Origin: Vibrio owensii CAIM 1854 = LMG 25443
Lineage (GTDB): Bacteria; Pseudomonadota; Gammaproteobacteria; Enterobacterales; Vibrionaceae
Direction: 5' to 3'
Length of the DNA stretch: 64,000 nt
Assembly: GCF_000817815.1 (NCBI RefSeq)
Contig: NZ_JPRD01000011.1
Span: 124,001-188,000 of the forward strand
Shown here in pieces: positions 45,573 through 56,928 of this stretch. Positions within the stretch are counted from its first letter, which is position 1; every line of letters starts with the position of its first letter. The notes below the pieces were generated by a model. The model saw only the letters and a program-made list of their open reading frames with translations. It was not told the DNA's origin and made no database searches. The translations under genes and the position numbers were made by a program.

Positions 45573-46280
45573 ATGTCTGCACCACTCTATATGCAAATCA
45601 AACGATTTATCCTCGATAAAATTGATTCGGGTGAGTGGATGGTTGGTCATCGCATCGCAACAGAAATCGAATTGACGGAACAGTTTGGTGTGAGCCGTAT
45701 GACCGTCAACAAAGCGATCCGAGATTTAGTGAATGAAGGCAAACTTCAACGCCGACCACGCCTCGGTACCTTTGTTTGCGATCCGGCAGAAAAGTCTGAA
45801 TCTCCACTTTTAGACATTCGCAACATTGCCGATGAAATCAGTAATCGCGGACGAGAGCATCACAGTGAAGTACTGCAACAAATCTCCATCAAAGCCGATG
45901 ACAGTATTGCGACCAAGCTTGGCGTCATGCTTGGCACCACGGTGTTTTACAGTGAGATTGTCCATTTTGAAGATCACACTCCGATCCAACTAGAACTGCG
46001 TTGGGTCAACAGCCAATATGCACCCAACTACTTGCAACAAGATTTCACTTGTATGACGCCAAACCAGTACTTGTCGGGCAACTGTCCACTCAGTGCCATC
46101 GAACATACTGTCGAAGCGATTATCCCCGACGCTCGTGTAAAACAAGACCTAAAAATGCAAGCCAACGAGCCGTGTTTGCTGCTGAATCGTCGTACATGGA
46201 GTCAAGATAAACTGGTCAGCACAGCTCTCCTTTATCATCCGGGCAACAAGTACAAATTAAGCTCTAAGATCCTGCTATAA
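45573..46280 (+). CDS. hutC: Histidine utilisation repressor HutC
   Basis: A 235-residue GntR/HutC-family repressor: N-terminal winged helix (PLYMQIKRFILDKIDSGEWMVGHRIATEIELTEQFGVSRMTVNKAI, residues 4-49) and a chorismate-lyase-like UTRA ligand domain that binds urocanate. AAGGA precedes the ATG. It heads the hut cluster, 120 bases before hutI, with a TGTATATACA operator in that gap. Confidence 0.95.
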   Translation: MSAPLYMQIKRFILDKIDSGEWMVGHRIATEIELTEQFGVSRMTVNKAIRDLVNEGKLQRRPRLGTFVCDPAEKSESPLLDIRNIADEISNRGREHHSEVLQQISIKADDSIATKLGVMLGTTVFYSEIVHFEDHTPIQLELRWVNSQYAPNYLQQDFTCMTPNQYLSGNCPLSAIEHTVEAIIPDARVKQDLKMQANEPCLLLNRRTWSQDKLVSTALLYHPGNKYKLSSKILL

Positions 46281-46294
46281 ACTAGGCGTTACTT

Positions 46295-46310
46295 CTTCGT
46301 TTTGATCACA
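46295..46310. promoter_or_regulatory. Possible CRP half-site before hutI
   Basis: TTTTGATCACATTT carries a perfect right CRP half (GATCACATTT) but a poor left half. Catabolite control of hut would be expected. Confidence 0.35.
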
Positions 46311-46356
46311 TTTCAGCAACATTAGCCTTGTCAGTGATGCTTTTTTCTCCTATTTA

Positions 46357-46369
46357 TTTGTATATACAT
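46357..46369. promoter_or_regulatory. HutC operator before hutI
   Basis: TTTGTATATACAT contains the palindrome TGTATATACA, the core of known HutC operators, followed by a partial repeat GATACAAAT. It is 32 bases upstream of hutI. Confidence 0.7.
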
Positions 46370-46400
46370 TTAAAGATACAAATCAGAAGGAAACATCAGA

Positions 46401-47651
46401 ATGGATTTGCTGATTGAAAATGCACGCCTCGTCACTATGCAAGAAGGAGAACAAGGTTACCTACCCTCTCCCCTTGCTCGTGTCGGCATTCGGTCAGGAA
46501 AAATTGTTGCACTCAGCACCGCAACAAAAGGCAAAGACAGCGCAGAAACTGAATCCATCCTGAATCCGGACCACTACGAACAAACCATTGATCTTCAAAG
46601 CAAGCTTTTGTTGCCAGGTTTGATTGATTGCCACACTCATCTTGTGTACGCCGGAAGTCGAGCCAACGAGTTTGAAATGCGCCTCAATGGTGTGCCTTAT
46701 GAAGAAATCGCCAAGCGAGGCGGCGGTATTCTCTCTACCGTTCATGCCACTCGTGCCGCCACTGAAGAACAACTTATCGAGCTCGCTCTACCACGCTTAG
46801 ATGGGTTACTTGCCAGTGGCGTTACCTCTATCGAAGTTAAGTCTGGTTACGGCCTCACGCTAGATGATGAAATTAAGATGCTACGAGCAGCCAAAGCCTT
46901 AGAGCAAGAGCGCAAAGTAAAAATCACCACAACCCTGCTCGCCGCTCATGCACTTCCACCAGAATTTAAAGACCGAGCTGACGATTACATCCAATATATT
47001 TGTGAAGACATTATTCCCCTCGTGGCAGAAGAAAAGCTCGCCACCAGCGTCGATGTGTTTTGTGAATCGATAGGTTTTAACTTAGCGCAAACAGAGCGTG
47101 TCTTTGAGATGGCAAAAAAACATGGCTTGCATGTGAAAGGTCATACTGAACAGCTCTCTGATTTAGGTGGTACGGCTTTAACCGCCCAATACAATGGCCT
47201 TTCTGCCGATCATATTGAATATCTGGATGAAATTGGCGTACGCGCCCTTGCCAACTCTTCTACCGTCGCAACCTTGCTACCTGGTGCATTTTACTTCTTA
47301 CGTGAAACCCAATTACCACCTATCGATTTGCTTAGAACGCACAAGGTGCCAATGGCGATAGCGACGGATATCAACCCTGGCACGTCACCGTTCGCAGATT
47401 TAACCCTGATGATGAACATGGCTTGCACTCTGTTCCGTTTAACACCTCAAGAAGCACTGCGTGGCGTCACTCAAAACGCAGCAAAAGCACTGGGTTATGG
47501 GAAATCTCGTGGCGTGATTGAAGTCGGTTATGACGCTGACTTCTCAATCTGGGATATCGAACACCCAGCAGACCTCAGTTACCAAGTCGGCGCAAAACGT
47601 TTGGTAGGTCGTATAGTCAATGGTGAATATGTCTCTCACGGAGGACTGTAA
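46401..47651 (+). CDS. hutI: Imidazolonepropionase
   Basis: Third step of histidine breakdown: imidazolone-propionate to formiminoglutamate. The 416-residue amidohydrolase shows [17 protein letters not shown] (HxH metal site), [26 protein letters not shown] and [11 protein letters not shown] (catalytic Asp). AAGGAAA precedes the start. It leads hutI-hutG-hutU-hutH, all rightward. Confidence 0.97.
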   Translation: MDLLIENARLVTMQEGEQGYLPSPLARVGIRSGKIVALSTATKGKDSAETESILNPDHYEQTIDLQSKLLLPGLIDCHTHLVYAGSRANEFEMRLNGVPYEEIAKRGGGILSTVHATRAATEEQLIELALPRLDGLLASGVTSIEVKSGYGLTLDDEIKMLRAAKALEQERKVKITTTLLAAHALPPEFKDRADDYIQYICEDIIPLVAEEKLATSVDVFCESIGFNLAQTERVFEMAKKHGLHVKGHTEQLSDLGGTALTAQYNGLSADHIEYLDEIGVRALANSSTVATLLPGAFYFLRETQLPPIDLLRTHKVPMAIATDINPGTSPFADLTLMMNMACTLFRLTPQEALRGVTQNAAKALGYGKSRGVIEVGYDADFSIWDIEHPADLSYQVGAKRLVGRIVNGEYVSHGGL

Positions 47652-47652
47652 C

Positions 47653-48666
47653 ATGGCTCAATCAGATCCAAATACCGCTCCATTTCACTGGCAAGGTCGC
47701 CACGATGCAGAAGATGGTGAACTGGGTAAACGCGTTCACCACGTGATTAAAAACATTTCTGTCGAAGAGTTGCCGAGCAAAACCGAAGGCGTCTCAATCC
47801 TTGGTTTTGCTACCGATGCAGGTGTTGCCAGAAATAAAGGCCGTATTGGCGCGAAAAAGTCACCGGATTTGATCCGTCGTGCCCTAGCCAATCTCGCTTG
47901 GCACCAAGATGCTCCACTTTATGACCTAGGTACTGTCGTTTGCGAAGACGATTTACTAGAGAGCAGCCAATCGCAATGCGCGGCCACGGTTGCTCAAGCA
48001 CTACCCCATTCACCTGTCGTAGTATTAGGCGGCGGTCATGAGATCGCATGGGCATCATTTTCCGGGTTGGCCGAGTACTTCAAAACCCATCACCCAAAAA
48101 AGCAGCCGAAGATTGGCATTATCAACTTCGACGCACATTTCGACCTACGCGCTTTTGAAAGTTCGCTGGCAGATGTAAAACCGAGCTCAGGGACACCATT
48201 TAATCAAATCCATGACTTCTGCCAACGCAATGATTGGAAGTTTCATTACGCTTGCATCGGTGTCAGTCGCAGCAGCAATACCAAAGCACTATTCCAGAAA
48301 GCGGACGAACTCAATGTTTGGTATGTGGAAGACAAACAACTTTGCTACATGAACCACAGCTACCATTTAACGCAACTACAGCACTTTATCGATGACTGCG
48401 ATTATCTCTATCTAACGATTGATTTGGACGTATTCCCTGCGGCAACAGCTCCGGGTGTAAGCGCCCCAGCAGCAAGAGGGGTCAGCTACGACATCATTTC
48501 GCCGTTTCTCGACCGAATCCTACATTACAAAAACAAGCTCATGCTGGCTGACATTGCCGAGTATAACCCCACTTATGACGTCGATAGCCAAACCGCTCGA
48601 TTGGCAGCCCGCCTTTGTTGGGACATCGCCAATGCCATGGCAGAGAAAAACCACAAGCCTAAATAA
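47653..48666 (+). CDS. hutG: Formimidoylglutamase
   Basis: Last step of the pathway: formiminoglutamate to glutamate and formamide. A 337-residue ureohydrolase (arginase fold) with di-manganese motifs [18 protein letters not shown] and TIDLDVFPA. The start at 47653 follows GGAGGA and lies just after the hutI stop; the upstream in-frame codons overlap hutI and are not used. Confidence 0.95.
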   Translation: MAQSDPNTAPFHWQGRHDAEDGELGKRVHHVIKNISVEELPSKTEGVSILGFATDAGVARNKGRIGAKKSPDLIRRALANLAWHQDAPLYDLGTVVCEDDLLESSQSQCAATVAQALPHSPVVVLGGGHEIAWASFSGLAEYFKTHHPKKQPKIGIINFDAHFDLRAFESSLADVKPSSGTPFNQIHDFCQRNDWKFHYACIGVSRSSNTKALFQKADELNVWYVEDKQLCYMNHSYHLTQLQHFIDDCDYLYLTIDLDVFPAATAPGVSAPAARGVSYDIISPFLDRILHYKNKLMLADIAEYNPTYDVDSQTARLAARLCWDIANAMAEKNHKPK

Positions 48667-48735
48667 CCAAACCCAATAACGATTAAATAGCCAAGCACAG
48701 ACTTGGTGTACACGTGAAACTAAAGGAGTCTTAAA

Positions 48736-50433
48736 ATGACACAGCGCCAAGGACAAGATCCACGACTTGATACCAGCAGAACAATTCGTGCTCCACGCGG
48801 TACCGACCTGCGCGCCAAATCTTGGCTGACGGAAGCCCCACTTCGTATGCTGATGAACAACCTTGACCCAGACGTAGCCGAGCACCCTCACTCGCTCGTT
48901 GTATACGGTGGTATTGGTCGAGCAGCACGAAATTGGGAATGCTTCGATAAGATTGTTGAAGTGTTAGAAAGACTCGACGATGACCAAACTCTTCTCGTTC
49001 AATCAGGCAAACCAGTGGGCGTTTTCCCGACTCATAAAAATGCGCCACGCGTTCTGATTGCGAACTCAAACCTCGTACCACATTGGGCCAACTGGGAGCA
49101 CTTCAATGAGCTCGATAAAGAAGGCCTAATGATGTACGGACAAATGACTGCTGGTAGCTGGATTTACATCGGCTCACAAGGCATTGTTCAAGGCACTTAC
49201 GAAACCTTTGTCTCAGTAGCTAAAAAGCACTTTAACGGCGACGCAAAAGGTCGATGGATCCTGACAGGCGGCCTTGGTGGTATGGGCGGAGCTCAGCCTC
49301 TAGCAGGTACAATGGCAGGTTTCTCAATGATTGCTGTTGAGTGTGACGAGTCACGTATCGATTACCGTCTGCGCACAGGCTACGTCGACAAGAAAGCCAC
49401 ATCTTTAGATGAAGCGCTGGCGATGATCAAAGAGTCTGACACGCCTATTTCTGTCGGTCTATTAGGTAACGCTGCAGACATCTTCCCTGAGCTTGTGGAA
49501 CGTAACATCACGCCAGACGTAGTAACAGACCAAACCTCTGCACACGATCCACTGAACGGCTACTTACCTCAAGGTTGGAGCATGTCTCATGCAGCAGAAA
49601 TGCGCTTGCAAGACGAAGCAGGCGTAGTGAAAGCGGCGAAACAATCAATGGCTGTGCAAGTTCAAGCCATGCTAGAGCTGCAAAACCGCGGCGCTGCAAC
49701 ACTGGATTACGGTAATAACATCCGTCAAATGGCGTTGGAAGAAGGCGTCGAAAACGCGTTTGATTTCCCAGGTTTCGTACCGGCTTACATTCGTCCATTA
49801 TTCTGTGAAGGTATTGGACCATTCCGTTGGGCAGCGCTGTCTGGCGATCCAGAGGACATCTACAAAACCGACCAAAAAGTTAAAGAGCTGATCCCAGATA
49901 ACCCTCATCTACATAATTGGCTAGACATGGCACGTGAACGCATTCAGTTCCAAGGTCTGCCTGCACGTATCTGTTGGGTGGGTCTGAAAGACCGTGAACG
50001 CCTTGGCCAAGCCTTTAATGAAATGGTGAAAAATGGTGAACTGAAAGCACCGGTTGTGATTGGCCGTGACCACTTAGACTCAGGCTCGGTAGCCAGCCCG
50101 AACCGCGAAACCGAAGGCATGATGGATGGCTCTGATGCCGTATCAGATTGGCCATTACTTAATGCCCTATTGAACACCGCAGGCGGTGCAACTTGGGTAT
50201 CACTTCACCATGGTGGCGGCGTTGGCATGGGCTTCTCTCAACACTCAGGTATGGTGATTTGTTGTGACGGCAGTGATGACGCATCTGAGCGCATTGCTCG
50301 TGTGCTTCACAATGACCCAGCGACGGGGGTTATGCGTCATGCCGATGCGGGCTATGACATCGCAAAACAATGTGCAGCTGAGCAAAAACTGGATTTGCCA
50401 ATGCTCAATGAAGAACTGAAAAAGCTGAAGTAA
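48736..50433 (+). CDS. hutU: Urocanate hydratase
   Basis: Second step: urocanate to imidazolone-propionate, with tightly bound NAD+. The 565 residues are full length; [33 protein letters not shown] (NAD loop), and [19 protein letters not shown] (conserved Cys region) are typical. GGAG precedes the ATG. It ends two bases before the hutH frame. Confidence 0.98.
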   Translation: MTQRQGQDPRLDTSRTIRAPRGTDLRAKSWLTEAPLRMLMNNLDPDVAEHPHSLVVYGGIGRAARNWECFDKIVEVLERLDDDQTLLVQSGKPVGVFPTHKNAPRVLIANSNLVPHWANWEHFNELDKEGLMMYGQMTAGSWIYIGSQGIVQGTYETFVSVAKKHFNGDAKGRWILTGGLGGMGGAQPLAGTMAGFSMIAVECDESRIDYRLRTGYVDKKATSLDEALAMIKESDTPISVGLLGNAADIFPELVERNITPDVVTDQTSAHDPLNGYLPQGWSMSHAAEMRLQDEAGVVKAAKQSMAVQVQAMLELQNRGAATLDYGNNIRQMALEEGVENAFDFPGFVPAYIRPLFCEGIGPFRWAALSGDPEDIYKTDQKVKELIPDNPHLHNWLDMARERIQFQGLPARICWVGLKDRERLGQAFNEMVKNGELKAPVVIGRDHLDSGSVASPNRETEGMMDGSDAVSDWPLLNALLNTAGGATWVSLHHGGGVGMGFSQHSGMVICCDGSDDASERIARVLHNDPATGVMRHADAGYDIAKQCAAEQKLDLPMLNEELKKLK

Positions 50434-50444
50434 GGATGAAAGAC

Positions 50445-51980
50445 ATGCTCAATTTAACGCTAAAGCCGGGCCATATTAGCTTAAACGAACTACGTCAGGT
50501 AAGCCGCTCGCCTGTCAACCTTACTCTCGATCCAGAAGCTATTCCGGCGATTGAGGAAAGCACTCAAGTTGTCGACCGAGTGATTGCAGAAGATCGCACC
50601 GTTTATGGCATCAATACGGGTTTCGGTCTACTCGCAAACACTCGTATTGCGCCAGAAGATTTAGAAACGCTGCAACGCAGTATTGTGCTTTCTCATGCTG
50701 CGGGCATCGGCAAATTTATGTCAGATGAAACCGTTCGCTTGATGATGGTACTGAAAATCAACAGCCTTGCGCGTGGCTTCTCAGGCTTGCGCTTGAAAGT
50801 CATTAACATGCTGATTGACCTTGTGAATGCGCAGGTGTACCCATGCGTACCACAAAAAGGCTCTGTCGGCGCATCTGGTGACTTAGCACCGCTTGCTCAC
50901 ATGAGTACGGTTCTTCTTGGCGAAGGCCAAGCGCGTCATAATGGCAAAGTCATTTCTGGCTTAGAAGCTCTGCAAATTGCTGGTCTAGAGCCAATCACAC
51001 TGGCACCGAAAGAAGGTCTTGCACTGCTTAACGGTACTCAAGCATCAACGGCGTTTGCACTCGAAGGTTTGTTCATTGCCGAGGACCTATTCTCATCTGC
51101 GACCGTTTGTGGCGCGATGTCGGTAGAAGCAGCACTAGGCAGCCGTCGTCCATTCGACCCTCGTATCCACCGAGTTCGTGGCCATCGCAGCCAAATGGAT
51201 GCGGCGTTAGCGTATCGACATCTATTAGAAGCGACCAGTGAGATTGGTGAATCCCATACCAATTGTGAGAAGGTTCAAGACCCTTACTCCCTGCGCTGTC
51301 AGCCTCAAGTTATGGGGGCTTGTTTACAGCAAATTCGCAATGCGGCAGACACTCTACAAGTAGAAGCGAACTCGGTATCGGATAACCCGCTTGTGTTTGC
51401 AGAAGACAACGACATTATTTCTGGCGGAAACTTCCATGCTGAGCCAGTTGCTATGGCGGCGGATAACCTTGCGCTTGCGATTGCAGAGATTGGTAGCTTG
51501 TCAGAGCGTCGCATGGCACTGCTTATTGATAGTGCTCTATCTAAGCTTCCTCCATTCTTGGTCGACAATGGCGGCGTAAACTCGGGCTTTATGATCGCTC
51601 AGGTTACTTCGGCAGCGCTGGCGAGTGAAAACAAAACGCTCGCTCACCCTGCTTCCGTCGATAGCTTGCCAACATCAGCAAACCAAGAAGATCACGTATC
51701 AATGGCGACTTTCGCCGGTCGTCGTCTGAAAGAGATGGGAGAGAATACGCGTGGTATTTTGGCGGTTGAATACTTGTCAGCCGCGCAAGGGTTGGATTTC
51801 CGTGCGCCAAACAAATCTTCTGAGCGTATCGAAATTGCCAAGCAAATGCTGCGTGAAAAAGTATCGTTCTACGATAAAGACCGCTACTTCGCGCCAGATA
51901 TCGAGCAAGCCAATGCCCTACTCAAGCTCGCTTTGCATAACGCATTGATGCCAGAAAGCTTACTACCAAGCGTGCATTAA
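50445..51980 (+). CDS. hutH: Histidine ammonia-lyase
   Basis: First step: histidine to urocanate and ammonia. 511 residues; the Ala143-Ser144-Gly145 triad in [15 protein letters not shown] forms the MIO cofactor. The ATG at 50445 has AAGGA eight bases upstream, better than the ATG at 50436, which overlaps that site. It is the last gene of the hut operon and is followed by a terminator. The order I-G-U-H places the first enzyme last. Confidence 0.97.
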   Translation: MLNLTLKPGHISLNELRQVSRSPVNLTLDPEAIPAIEESTQVVDRVIAEDRTVYGINTGFGLLANTRIAPEDLETLQRSIVLSHAAGIGKFMSDETVRLMMVLKINSLARGFSGLRLKVINMLIDLVNAQVYPCVPQKGSVGASGDLAPLAHMSTVLLGEGQARHNGKVISGLEALQIAGLEPITLAPKEGLALLNGTQASTAFALEGLFIAEDLFSSATVCGAMSVEAALGSRRPFDPRIHRVRGHRSQMDAALAYRHLLEATSEIGESHTNCEKVQDPYSLRCQPQVMGACLQQIRNAADTLQVEANSVSDNPLVFAEDNDIISGGNFHAEPVAMAADNLALAIAEIGSLSERRMALLIDSALSKLPPFLVDNGGVNSGFMIAQVTSAALASENKTLAHPASVDSLPTSANQEDHVSMATFAGRRLKEMGENTRGILAVEYLSAAQGLDFRAPNKSSERIEIAKQMLREKVSFYDKDRYFAPDIEQANALLKLALHNALMPESLLPSVH

Positions 51981-52001
51981 TCTATCGTGCTAATGACCCT
52001 A

Positions 52002-52025
52002 AAGGCTCCTTCTTGGAGCCTTTAT
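52002..52025 (+). terminator. Terminator of the hut operon
   Basis: AAAGGCTCC and GGAGCCTTT form a perfect stem with a TTCTT loop and a short T/A tail. Confidence 0.85.
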
Positions 52026-52238
52026 TGTATTTATACGCATCAAGTCCCTCAATAATATGGTAAATCGCAGATTTATGACCATACTGAATAATGCATAACA
52101 AAAGCGCTCTTTTTGGTGCTTTATTCCGCTGCGTTATCGTTTCATTGTTAAGATACAGTGAAGTTTTCACTGGATGGACCATTGCTACGCAGATATTCGC
52201 ATATAATCCCTGACAGTTTTGGTTACTACGTAAAGATT

Positions 52239-52964
52239 ATGTTTCTAACACCTTATTTTTCAAACACTAATCACCAATTTCAGTTCACTCGTGAGCAAGC
52301 AAGTCACTTCGCAAAACGCGTAGCTGGTGATTACAACCCTATTCACGATGAGGACAACAAGCGCTTTTGTGTTCCAGGCGATCTGCTTTTTGCAGTATTG
52401 CTGAGCAAAGAAGGCGTGAGCCAAAAGATGCGTTTCGATTTCTCTGGAATGGTGAATGATGGCGTTGCACTTCACATCGAAAATAAGTGTGAAAAAGAAA
52501 GCGCCGTGGTCGATGAAGCAGGTAAAGAATACCTACACATGTCTCGTGAAGGCGAAACAAACCAAGATCCAGCATTCATTGAACACGTGGTGACTAACTA
52601 CGTTCAATTCTCTGGCATGAACTTCCCTCACATCATGGTTCCTCTAATGGAAGAGAAACAGATGATGATCAACTGCCAACGTCCACTGGTGATTTACGAA
52701 AGCATGGAAGTTGAGTTCTGTCGTTTAGACCTGACTCACCCAGAAGTCGATTTCACAGGCGCAACGTTTGATGTGGAAGGCAAACGTGGTGTTGTAACGT
52801 TAAACTTTGCATTCAAACAAGACGGTGAAGTCGTTGGTAAAGGCATCAAACGTATGGTGGCAAGTGGCCTTAAACCATACGACCAAGATGCAGTTGACGA
52901 TTTGGTACAACGCTTTAACGAGCGTAAGGATGCCTTCTTAGCAAAGTTCGCTAAGGCAGCTTAG
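52239..52964 (+). CDS. DUF3581 protein with MaoC-like hydratase motif
   Basis: A 241-residue cytoplasmic protein of the DUF3581 family. Near the N-terminus, FTREQASHFAKRVAGDYNPIHDED followed by CVPGDLLFAVLL matches the MaoC/(R)-specific enoyl-CoA hydratase signature, with Asp31 and His36 in the positions of the catalytic pair. The fold is therefore probably hot-dog and binding of an acyl-CoA or acyl-ACP is plausible. The start at 52239 is chosen because upstream in-frame codons lack the conserved pattern. Own terminator follows. Confidence 0.78.
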   Translation: MFLTPYFSNTNHQFQFTREQASHFAKRVAGDYNPIHDEDNKRFCVPGDLLFAVLLSKEGVSQKMRFDFSGMVNDGVALHIENKCEKESAVVDEAGKEYLHMSREGETNQDPAFIEHVVTNYVQFSGMNFPHIMVPLMEEKQMMINCQRPLVIYESMEVEFCRLDLTHPEVDFTGATFDVEGKRGVVTLNFAFKQDGEVVGKGIKRMVASGLKPYDQDAVDDLVQRFNERKDAFLAKFAKAA

Positions 52965-53028
52965 TCTTCGGAAGCAATGCTCCTGCAGATAAGCCCTGCC
53001 GCTCCTTTCCAAAAAAGAAAATTCAATA

Positions 53029-53062
53029 GAAAGCCCAGCAAATATGCTGGGCTTTCTTTTTA
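53029..53062. terminator. Terminator between the DUF3581 and ICMT-type genes
   Basis: GAAAGCCCAGCA and TGCTGGGCTTTC form a perfect 12-bp stem with an AATA-type loop and a T-run rightward; it can also serve the convergent gene. Confidence 0.92.
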
Positions 53063-53081
53063 TCTGCGGTTTGTTTATTCA

Positions 53082-53543
53082 TCAAATCCAGCGACGTACT
53101 TGGTTCTTATAATCTAGGTAATCTTCACCGAATAGTCTTTCCAAAGCGCGTTCTTCTGGCTTAATTTGGTAGCGATTCATGTACGCGACAAACAATACAG
53201 CGCACAAAATAACACTGAGGTGTTGCCACCACAGACCAATAGCGATAATGACAAGCAAAAGCGCTACATACATTGGATTGCGTGTGTAAGCGAATACGCC
53301 TGTATCGACCACCAGCGAAGCAGTTTCTGGTTTCACTGGGTTTACTGTCGTCTTGGCTTTACGAAACTCGTAAACACCGGCAATGCCGACAAACCCAGCA
53401 ATCAAAACAAGCCCAGCAGTAACAAACTCAACAAACGGTACGGTAATTTTCATTTCTGGCACGACGTCTTTCAGCCAGTACATAAGCAGTACCATCAACA
53501 AAAATAAAGCGACAGGTGGCACTTTAAGCTCAAGCTTTTTCAA
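53082..53543 (-). CDS. Isoprenylcysteine carboxyl methyltransferase-family membrane protein
   Basis: A 153-residue inner-membrane protein with about four helices and the ICMT/PEMT signature: VDTGVFAYTRNPMYVALLL, then the SAM-site PEERALERLFGEDYLDYKNQVRRWI at the C-terminus. Bacterial members probably methylate small or lipid substrates; none is known here. It starts at TTG (53543) with AAGGA upstream. Confidence 0.85.
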   Translation of the reverse strand: MKKLELKVPPVALFLLMVLLMYWLKDVVPEMKITVPFVEFVTAGLVLIAGFVGIAGVYEFRKAKTTVNPVKPETASLVVDTGVFAYTRNPMYVALLLVIIAIGLWWQHLSVILCAVLFVAYMNRYQIKPEERALERLFGEDYLDYKNQVRRWI

Positions 53544-53601
53544 TCTTCATATCCTTATGAGAATAAAACGTTGTCATCGTCAGTAACGGTTCTTAAATGA
53601 T

Positions 53602-53627
53602 AAAAAGCCCAGTTAGACTGGGCTTTC
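53602..53627 (-). terminator. Terminator of ydiJ
   Basis: AAAGCCCAGT and ACTGGGCTTT form a 10-bp stem with a 3-nt loop and T-run on the minus strand. Confidence 0.88.
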
Positions 53628-53635
53628 GTAAAGCA

Positions 53636-56600
53636 TTATATCAAGGTTAGCAAAGCTTGAACTGGGTGCTTAGGTTTTACCCCTTCAAAGCGTTTGACTT
53701 GGCTTCGGCAGGAGTACCCCGTAATCAAGCAACGCTCGGTATCGAGTTTGTCCAAGTTTGGCTTCCAGCTCAGATCATAAATGTCACGCGACATCGAGAG
53801 CTTATCTACTTCATGGCCAAAGGTCCCCGCCATACCACAACAGCCTACAGGCACAGTGTTCAACACCGCACCAAAATGAGCGAAGATAGCCCCCCACTCT
53901 TTCTCTGCATTTGGCAATTTGGTTTTCTCAGTACAATGAGCGAACAGGTACCAAGGTGCTTGCTCTTTAGATTCAAGAGCATCGAACTCGCCCAGTCTTG
54001 GGTGAAGCCACTCATGAGCAGTCAGCACATCAAACTGACCACGCTTGCTACCCAATACTTCAGCATACTCGTCGCGGTAACACAGTACCAACGCAGGATC
54101 GACCCCCACCAATGGGATATCTATGTCCGCGACCATCTCCAAGAACTTCGCGGTATCTTGCGCGGTGTTCTTAAACTGACGTAAGAAACCTTTGATGTGC
54201 TGTGCTTTGCCGTTTGGCTTAAATGGCAGAAGAATCGGATTCATACCTAACTTCTTAACCAGTTTGATGAAGTCTTCCACCACCTCTGCATCGTAGTAAC
54301 TGGTGAAAGGGTCTTGAACAATCAGCACATGCTTTTGTTTGTCTTCACTTGATAAGCCACTTAGTGCTTGGAGGTCATAAGCCGTGGTTAACGTCTCGAC
54401 TCGCTCTTTCAATGTCGGTACAGACAATAACGGAGCATCAACATACCCCACCGTCGAAGCCGTTAGACTTTGCACCCAAGATTGCTTGAGCACACCATTC
54501 ACGACACTTGGCGCTTTGGCCATCAGTGGCAACATGGATTCAATGTTCGACACCAAGTAGTCTTTTGCCGGACGTTGGTAACGCGAGTGGTAAATGTTGA
54601 GGAAACGAGAGCGGAAGCTAGGCACATCCACTTTAATCGGGCACTGGCTCGCACACGCTTTACACGCCAAACAACCATTCATCGCTTCATACACTTCGTG
54701 GGAGAAGTCATATTCGTGACGACGGTTAATCGAATGACGCACACGGTCGATCATGGTTTTGATGGACGTTTTGTTTTCCAGCGTCTGCTTCTCTAAGTCG
54801 AGAATATCAATGCCCTGCTCAGTCAACTGGCGTAGCCACTCACGAACTAAACCTGCACGCCCTTTCGGCGAATGACGGCGGTCTGCAGTGACTTTCATTG
54901 AAGGACACATAGGCGAGCTGGTGTCGTAGTTAAAACACAGGCCGTTACCGTTACACTCCATCGCTTGCTTGAAGCTATCACGTACCTGTACGTCAATCTG
55001 ACGATCGAAGTAGCCGCGTTTGGTGTCGGTCACTTTCACAAGCTCAGCATCGCTATTCAGCGGCGTACAGATCTTGCCTGGGTTCATTTTGTTGTGTGGG
55101 TCAAAAGCGGCTTTCACTCGGCGCAATTCAGTAAAGAGTTCTTCACCAAAGAACTCAGGGCCATACTCAGAGCGGAAACCTTTACCGTGTTCACCCCACA
55201 TTAAGCCGCCGTATTTTGCTACTAATTTAACCACTTCATCCGAGATTTCATGCATCAAGGCTTCTTGATGAGGATCGCACAGATCCAATGCTGGTCGAAC
55301 GTGGAGAACGCCAGCATCTACATGACCAAACATGCCGTAGTTAAGTGATTTTGCGTCTAGCAACTCGCGAAACTCAACGATAAAGTCCGCTAAGTTTTCT
55401 GGCGGAACACAAGTGTCCTCGGCAAACGCAACAGGCTTAGCACGCCCTTTTGCTGCGCCCAATAGACCCACGGCTTTTTTACGCATGTTGTAGATACGGC
55501 CGATGCTCGCCACATCACTGCATACTTGGTAGCCAATGATGCCCGCTTCTTCCGTTTCTAGCATGCTGTCGAGCTTGGCGGTTAGGAACGCGACTTGAGA
55601 ACCCACTTCCTCTTCATCCTGACCTGCGTACTCGACCATGTTGATGCCGAGCATCTCTTTATCAGGTACGTCGGTAATCAAGTCACTGACGGTGTGCCAA
55701 ACAATGTCTTGCTTCGCCAAGTTCAGAACTTTTGAATCCACTGTCTCAACAGACAACGCTTTCGCTTCCACCATAAATGGCGCATTACGTAAAGCCGAAT
55801 CAAAACTGTTGTATTTCACGTTAACCAGAGTTCGCGCTTTAGGAATGCGGGTTAGGTTGAGCTTCGCTTCGGTGATGAACGCTAATGAGCCCTCAGCGCC
55901 GCACAAAACACGAGTTATATCGAAGCTGTCTGCCTCTTCATCAAATGCGTTTTTAAGGTCGTAGCCAGTTAAGAAGCGGTTTAACGGTGGAAACTTATCG
56001 TTAATTTGTTGGCGCTTGTCACGACATACCGATTCCGTCACACGCATTGCCGTATCGGCAAACTCCCCTTTATTTGGCAAGCCATGAGAAAGGTCGGATT
56101 CCAAAATCGAACCATCAGCAAAAACCGCTTGAAGAGAAAGAACGTGGTCAGAGGTTTTACCGTACTTAAGCGAGCCTTGACCGGAGGCATCGGTGTTGAT
56201 CATCCCACCAATCGTTGCACGGTTGCTGGTCGATAAGTCTGGCGAAAAGAAATAACCATACGGACGAACAGCATCATTCAGCTGGTCTTTGACCACACCC
56301 GTCTGAACTCGAACCCAGCCTTCTTCTTCATTCACTTCTAGAACTTGGTTCATATGGCGAGACAAATCAACCACTATGCCCTTCGTTAAAGACTGACCAT
56401 TGGTGCCCGTACCGCCACCACGAGGAGAAAAGGTAATACGCTCGTATTTTTCTTTGTTGCTGAGTTTACCGATGAGGGAAACGTCTTGGGTGGTTTTGGG
56501 ATGAACAACAGCCTGAGGAAGTTGCTGGTAGACACTGTTATCAGTGGCTACTGCGAGACGGCTAGAGTATTGGTTTTCGATATCGCCAGTGAACCCGGAG

Positions 56601-56671
56601 TGCTCAAGCTCTTTGAGAAAACTAAGAACAAGAGGATCGACATCCGTTTGCGAGTGTAATCTTGGTAACAT
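53636..56671 (-). CDS. ydiJ: FAD-binding and iron-sulfur D-2-hydroxyacid dehydrogenase YdiJ
   Basis: A 1,011-residue multidomain oxidoreductase, near-identical in layout to E. coli YdiJ (D-2-hydroxyglutarate dehydrogenase). Order: FAD-binding domain (FTPRGGGTGTNGQSL, GGMINTDASGQGSLKYGKTSDH), FAD-linked oxidase C-domain, cysteine cluster MECNGNGLCFNYD...PMCPSMK, 4Fe-4S ferredoxin type CLACKACASQCP, and C-terminal CCG-type domains (CCGMAGTFGHE). ATG 56671 has AGGA upstream; an earlier TTG is not favoured. Confidence 0.94.
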   Translation of the reverse strand: MLPRLHSQTDVDPLVLSFLKELEHSGFTGDIENQYSSRLAVATDNSVYQQLPQAVVHPKTTQDVSLIGKLSNKEKYERITFSPRGGGTGTNGQSLTKGIVVDLSRHMNQVLEVNEEEGWVRVQTGVVKDQLNDAVRPYGYFFSPDLSTSNRATIGGMINTDASGQGSLKYGKTSDHVLSLQAVFADGSILESDLSHGLPNKGEFADTAMRVTESVCRDKRQQINDKFPPLNRFLTGYDLKNAFDEEADSFDITRVLCGAEGSLAFITEAKLNLTRIPKARTLVNVKYNSFDSALRNAPFMVEAKALSVETVDSKVLNLAKQDIVWHTVSDLITDVPDKEMLGINMVEYAGQDEEEVGSQVAFLTAKLDSMLETEEAGIIGYQVCSDVASIGRIYNMRKKAVGLLGAAKGRAKPVAFAEDTCVPPENLADFIVEFRELLDAKSLNYGMFGHVDAGVLHVRPALDLCDPHQEALMHEISDEVVKLVAKYGGLMWGEHGKGFRSEYGPEFFGEELFTELRRVKAAFDPHNKMNPGKICTPLNSDAELVKVTDTKRGYFDRQIDVQVRDSFKQAMECNGNGLCFNYDTSSPMCPSMKVTADRRHSPKGRAGLVREWLRQLTEQGIDILDLEKQTLENKTSIKTMIDRVRHSINRRHEYDFSHEVYEAMNGCLACKACASQCPIKVDVPSFRSRFLNIYHSRYQRPAKDYLVSNIESMLPLMAKAPSVVNGVLKQSWVQSLTASTVGYVDAPLLSVPTLKERVETLTTAYDLQALSGLSSEDKQKHVLIVQDPFTSYYDAEVVEDFIKLVKKLGMNPILLPFKPNGKAQHIKGFLRQFKNTAQDTAKFLEMVADIDIPLVGVDPALVLCYRDEYAEVLGSKRGQFDVLTAHEWLHPRLGEFDALESKEQAPWYLFAHCTEKTKLPNAEKEWGAIFAHFGAVLNTVPVGCCGMAGTFGHEVDKLSMSRDIYDLSWKPNLDKLDTERCLITGYSCRSQVKRFEGVKPKHPVQALLTLI

Positions 56672-56928
56672 TTGCTTCCTGCCCCTACTGCGCTGATCCA
56701 ATCAGCTGCGGGTTATCTAATTTTTAATCATTCTCACCATCAACGACCAAAACCATTGGCGAGTTAGCGGTATGAATGAGGTTGTTTTCTTTGAATTACG
56801 TCACTTTACAACATTTAAAAAGGCGTTCAAATCAGAATCTCAATACAAGAATTAAACTTATGCTTTATTTTATAACGCTTGATGCCTTACATTGAAAAAG
56901 AAATAGCCTTTCAATATGAGCTTTCAGG

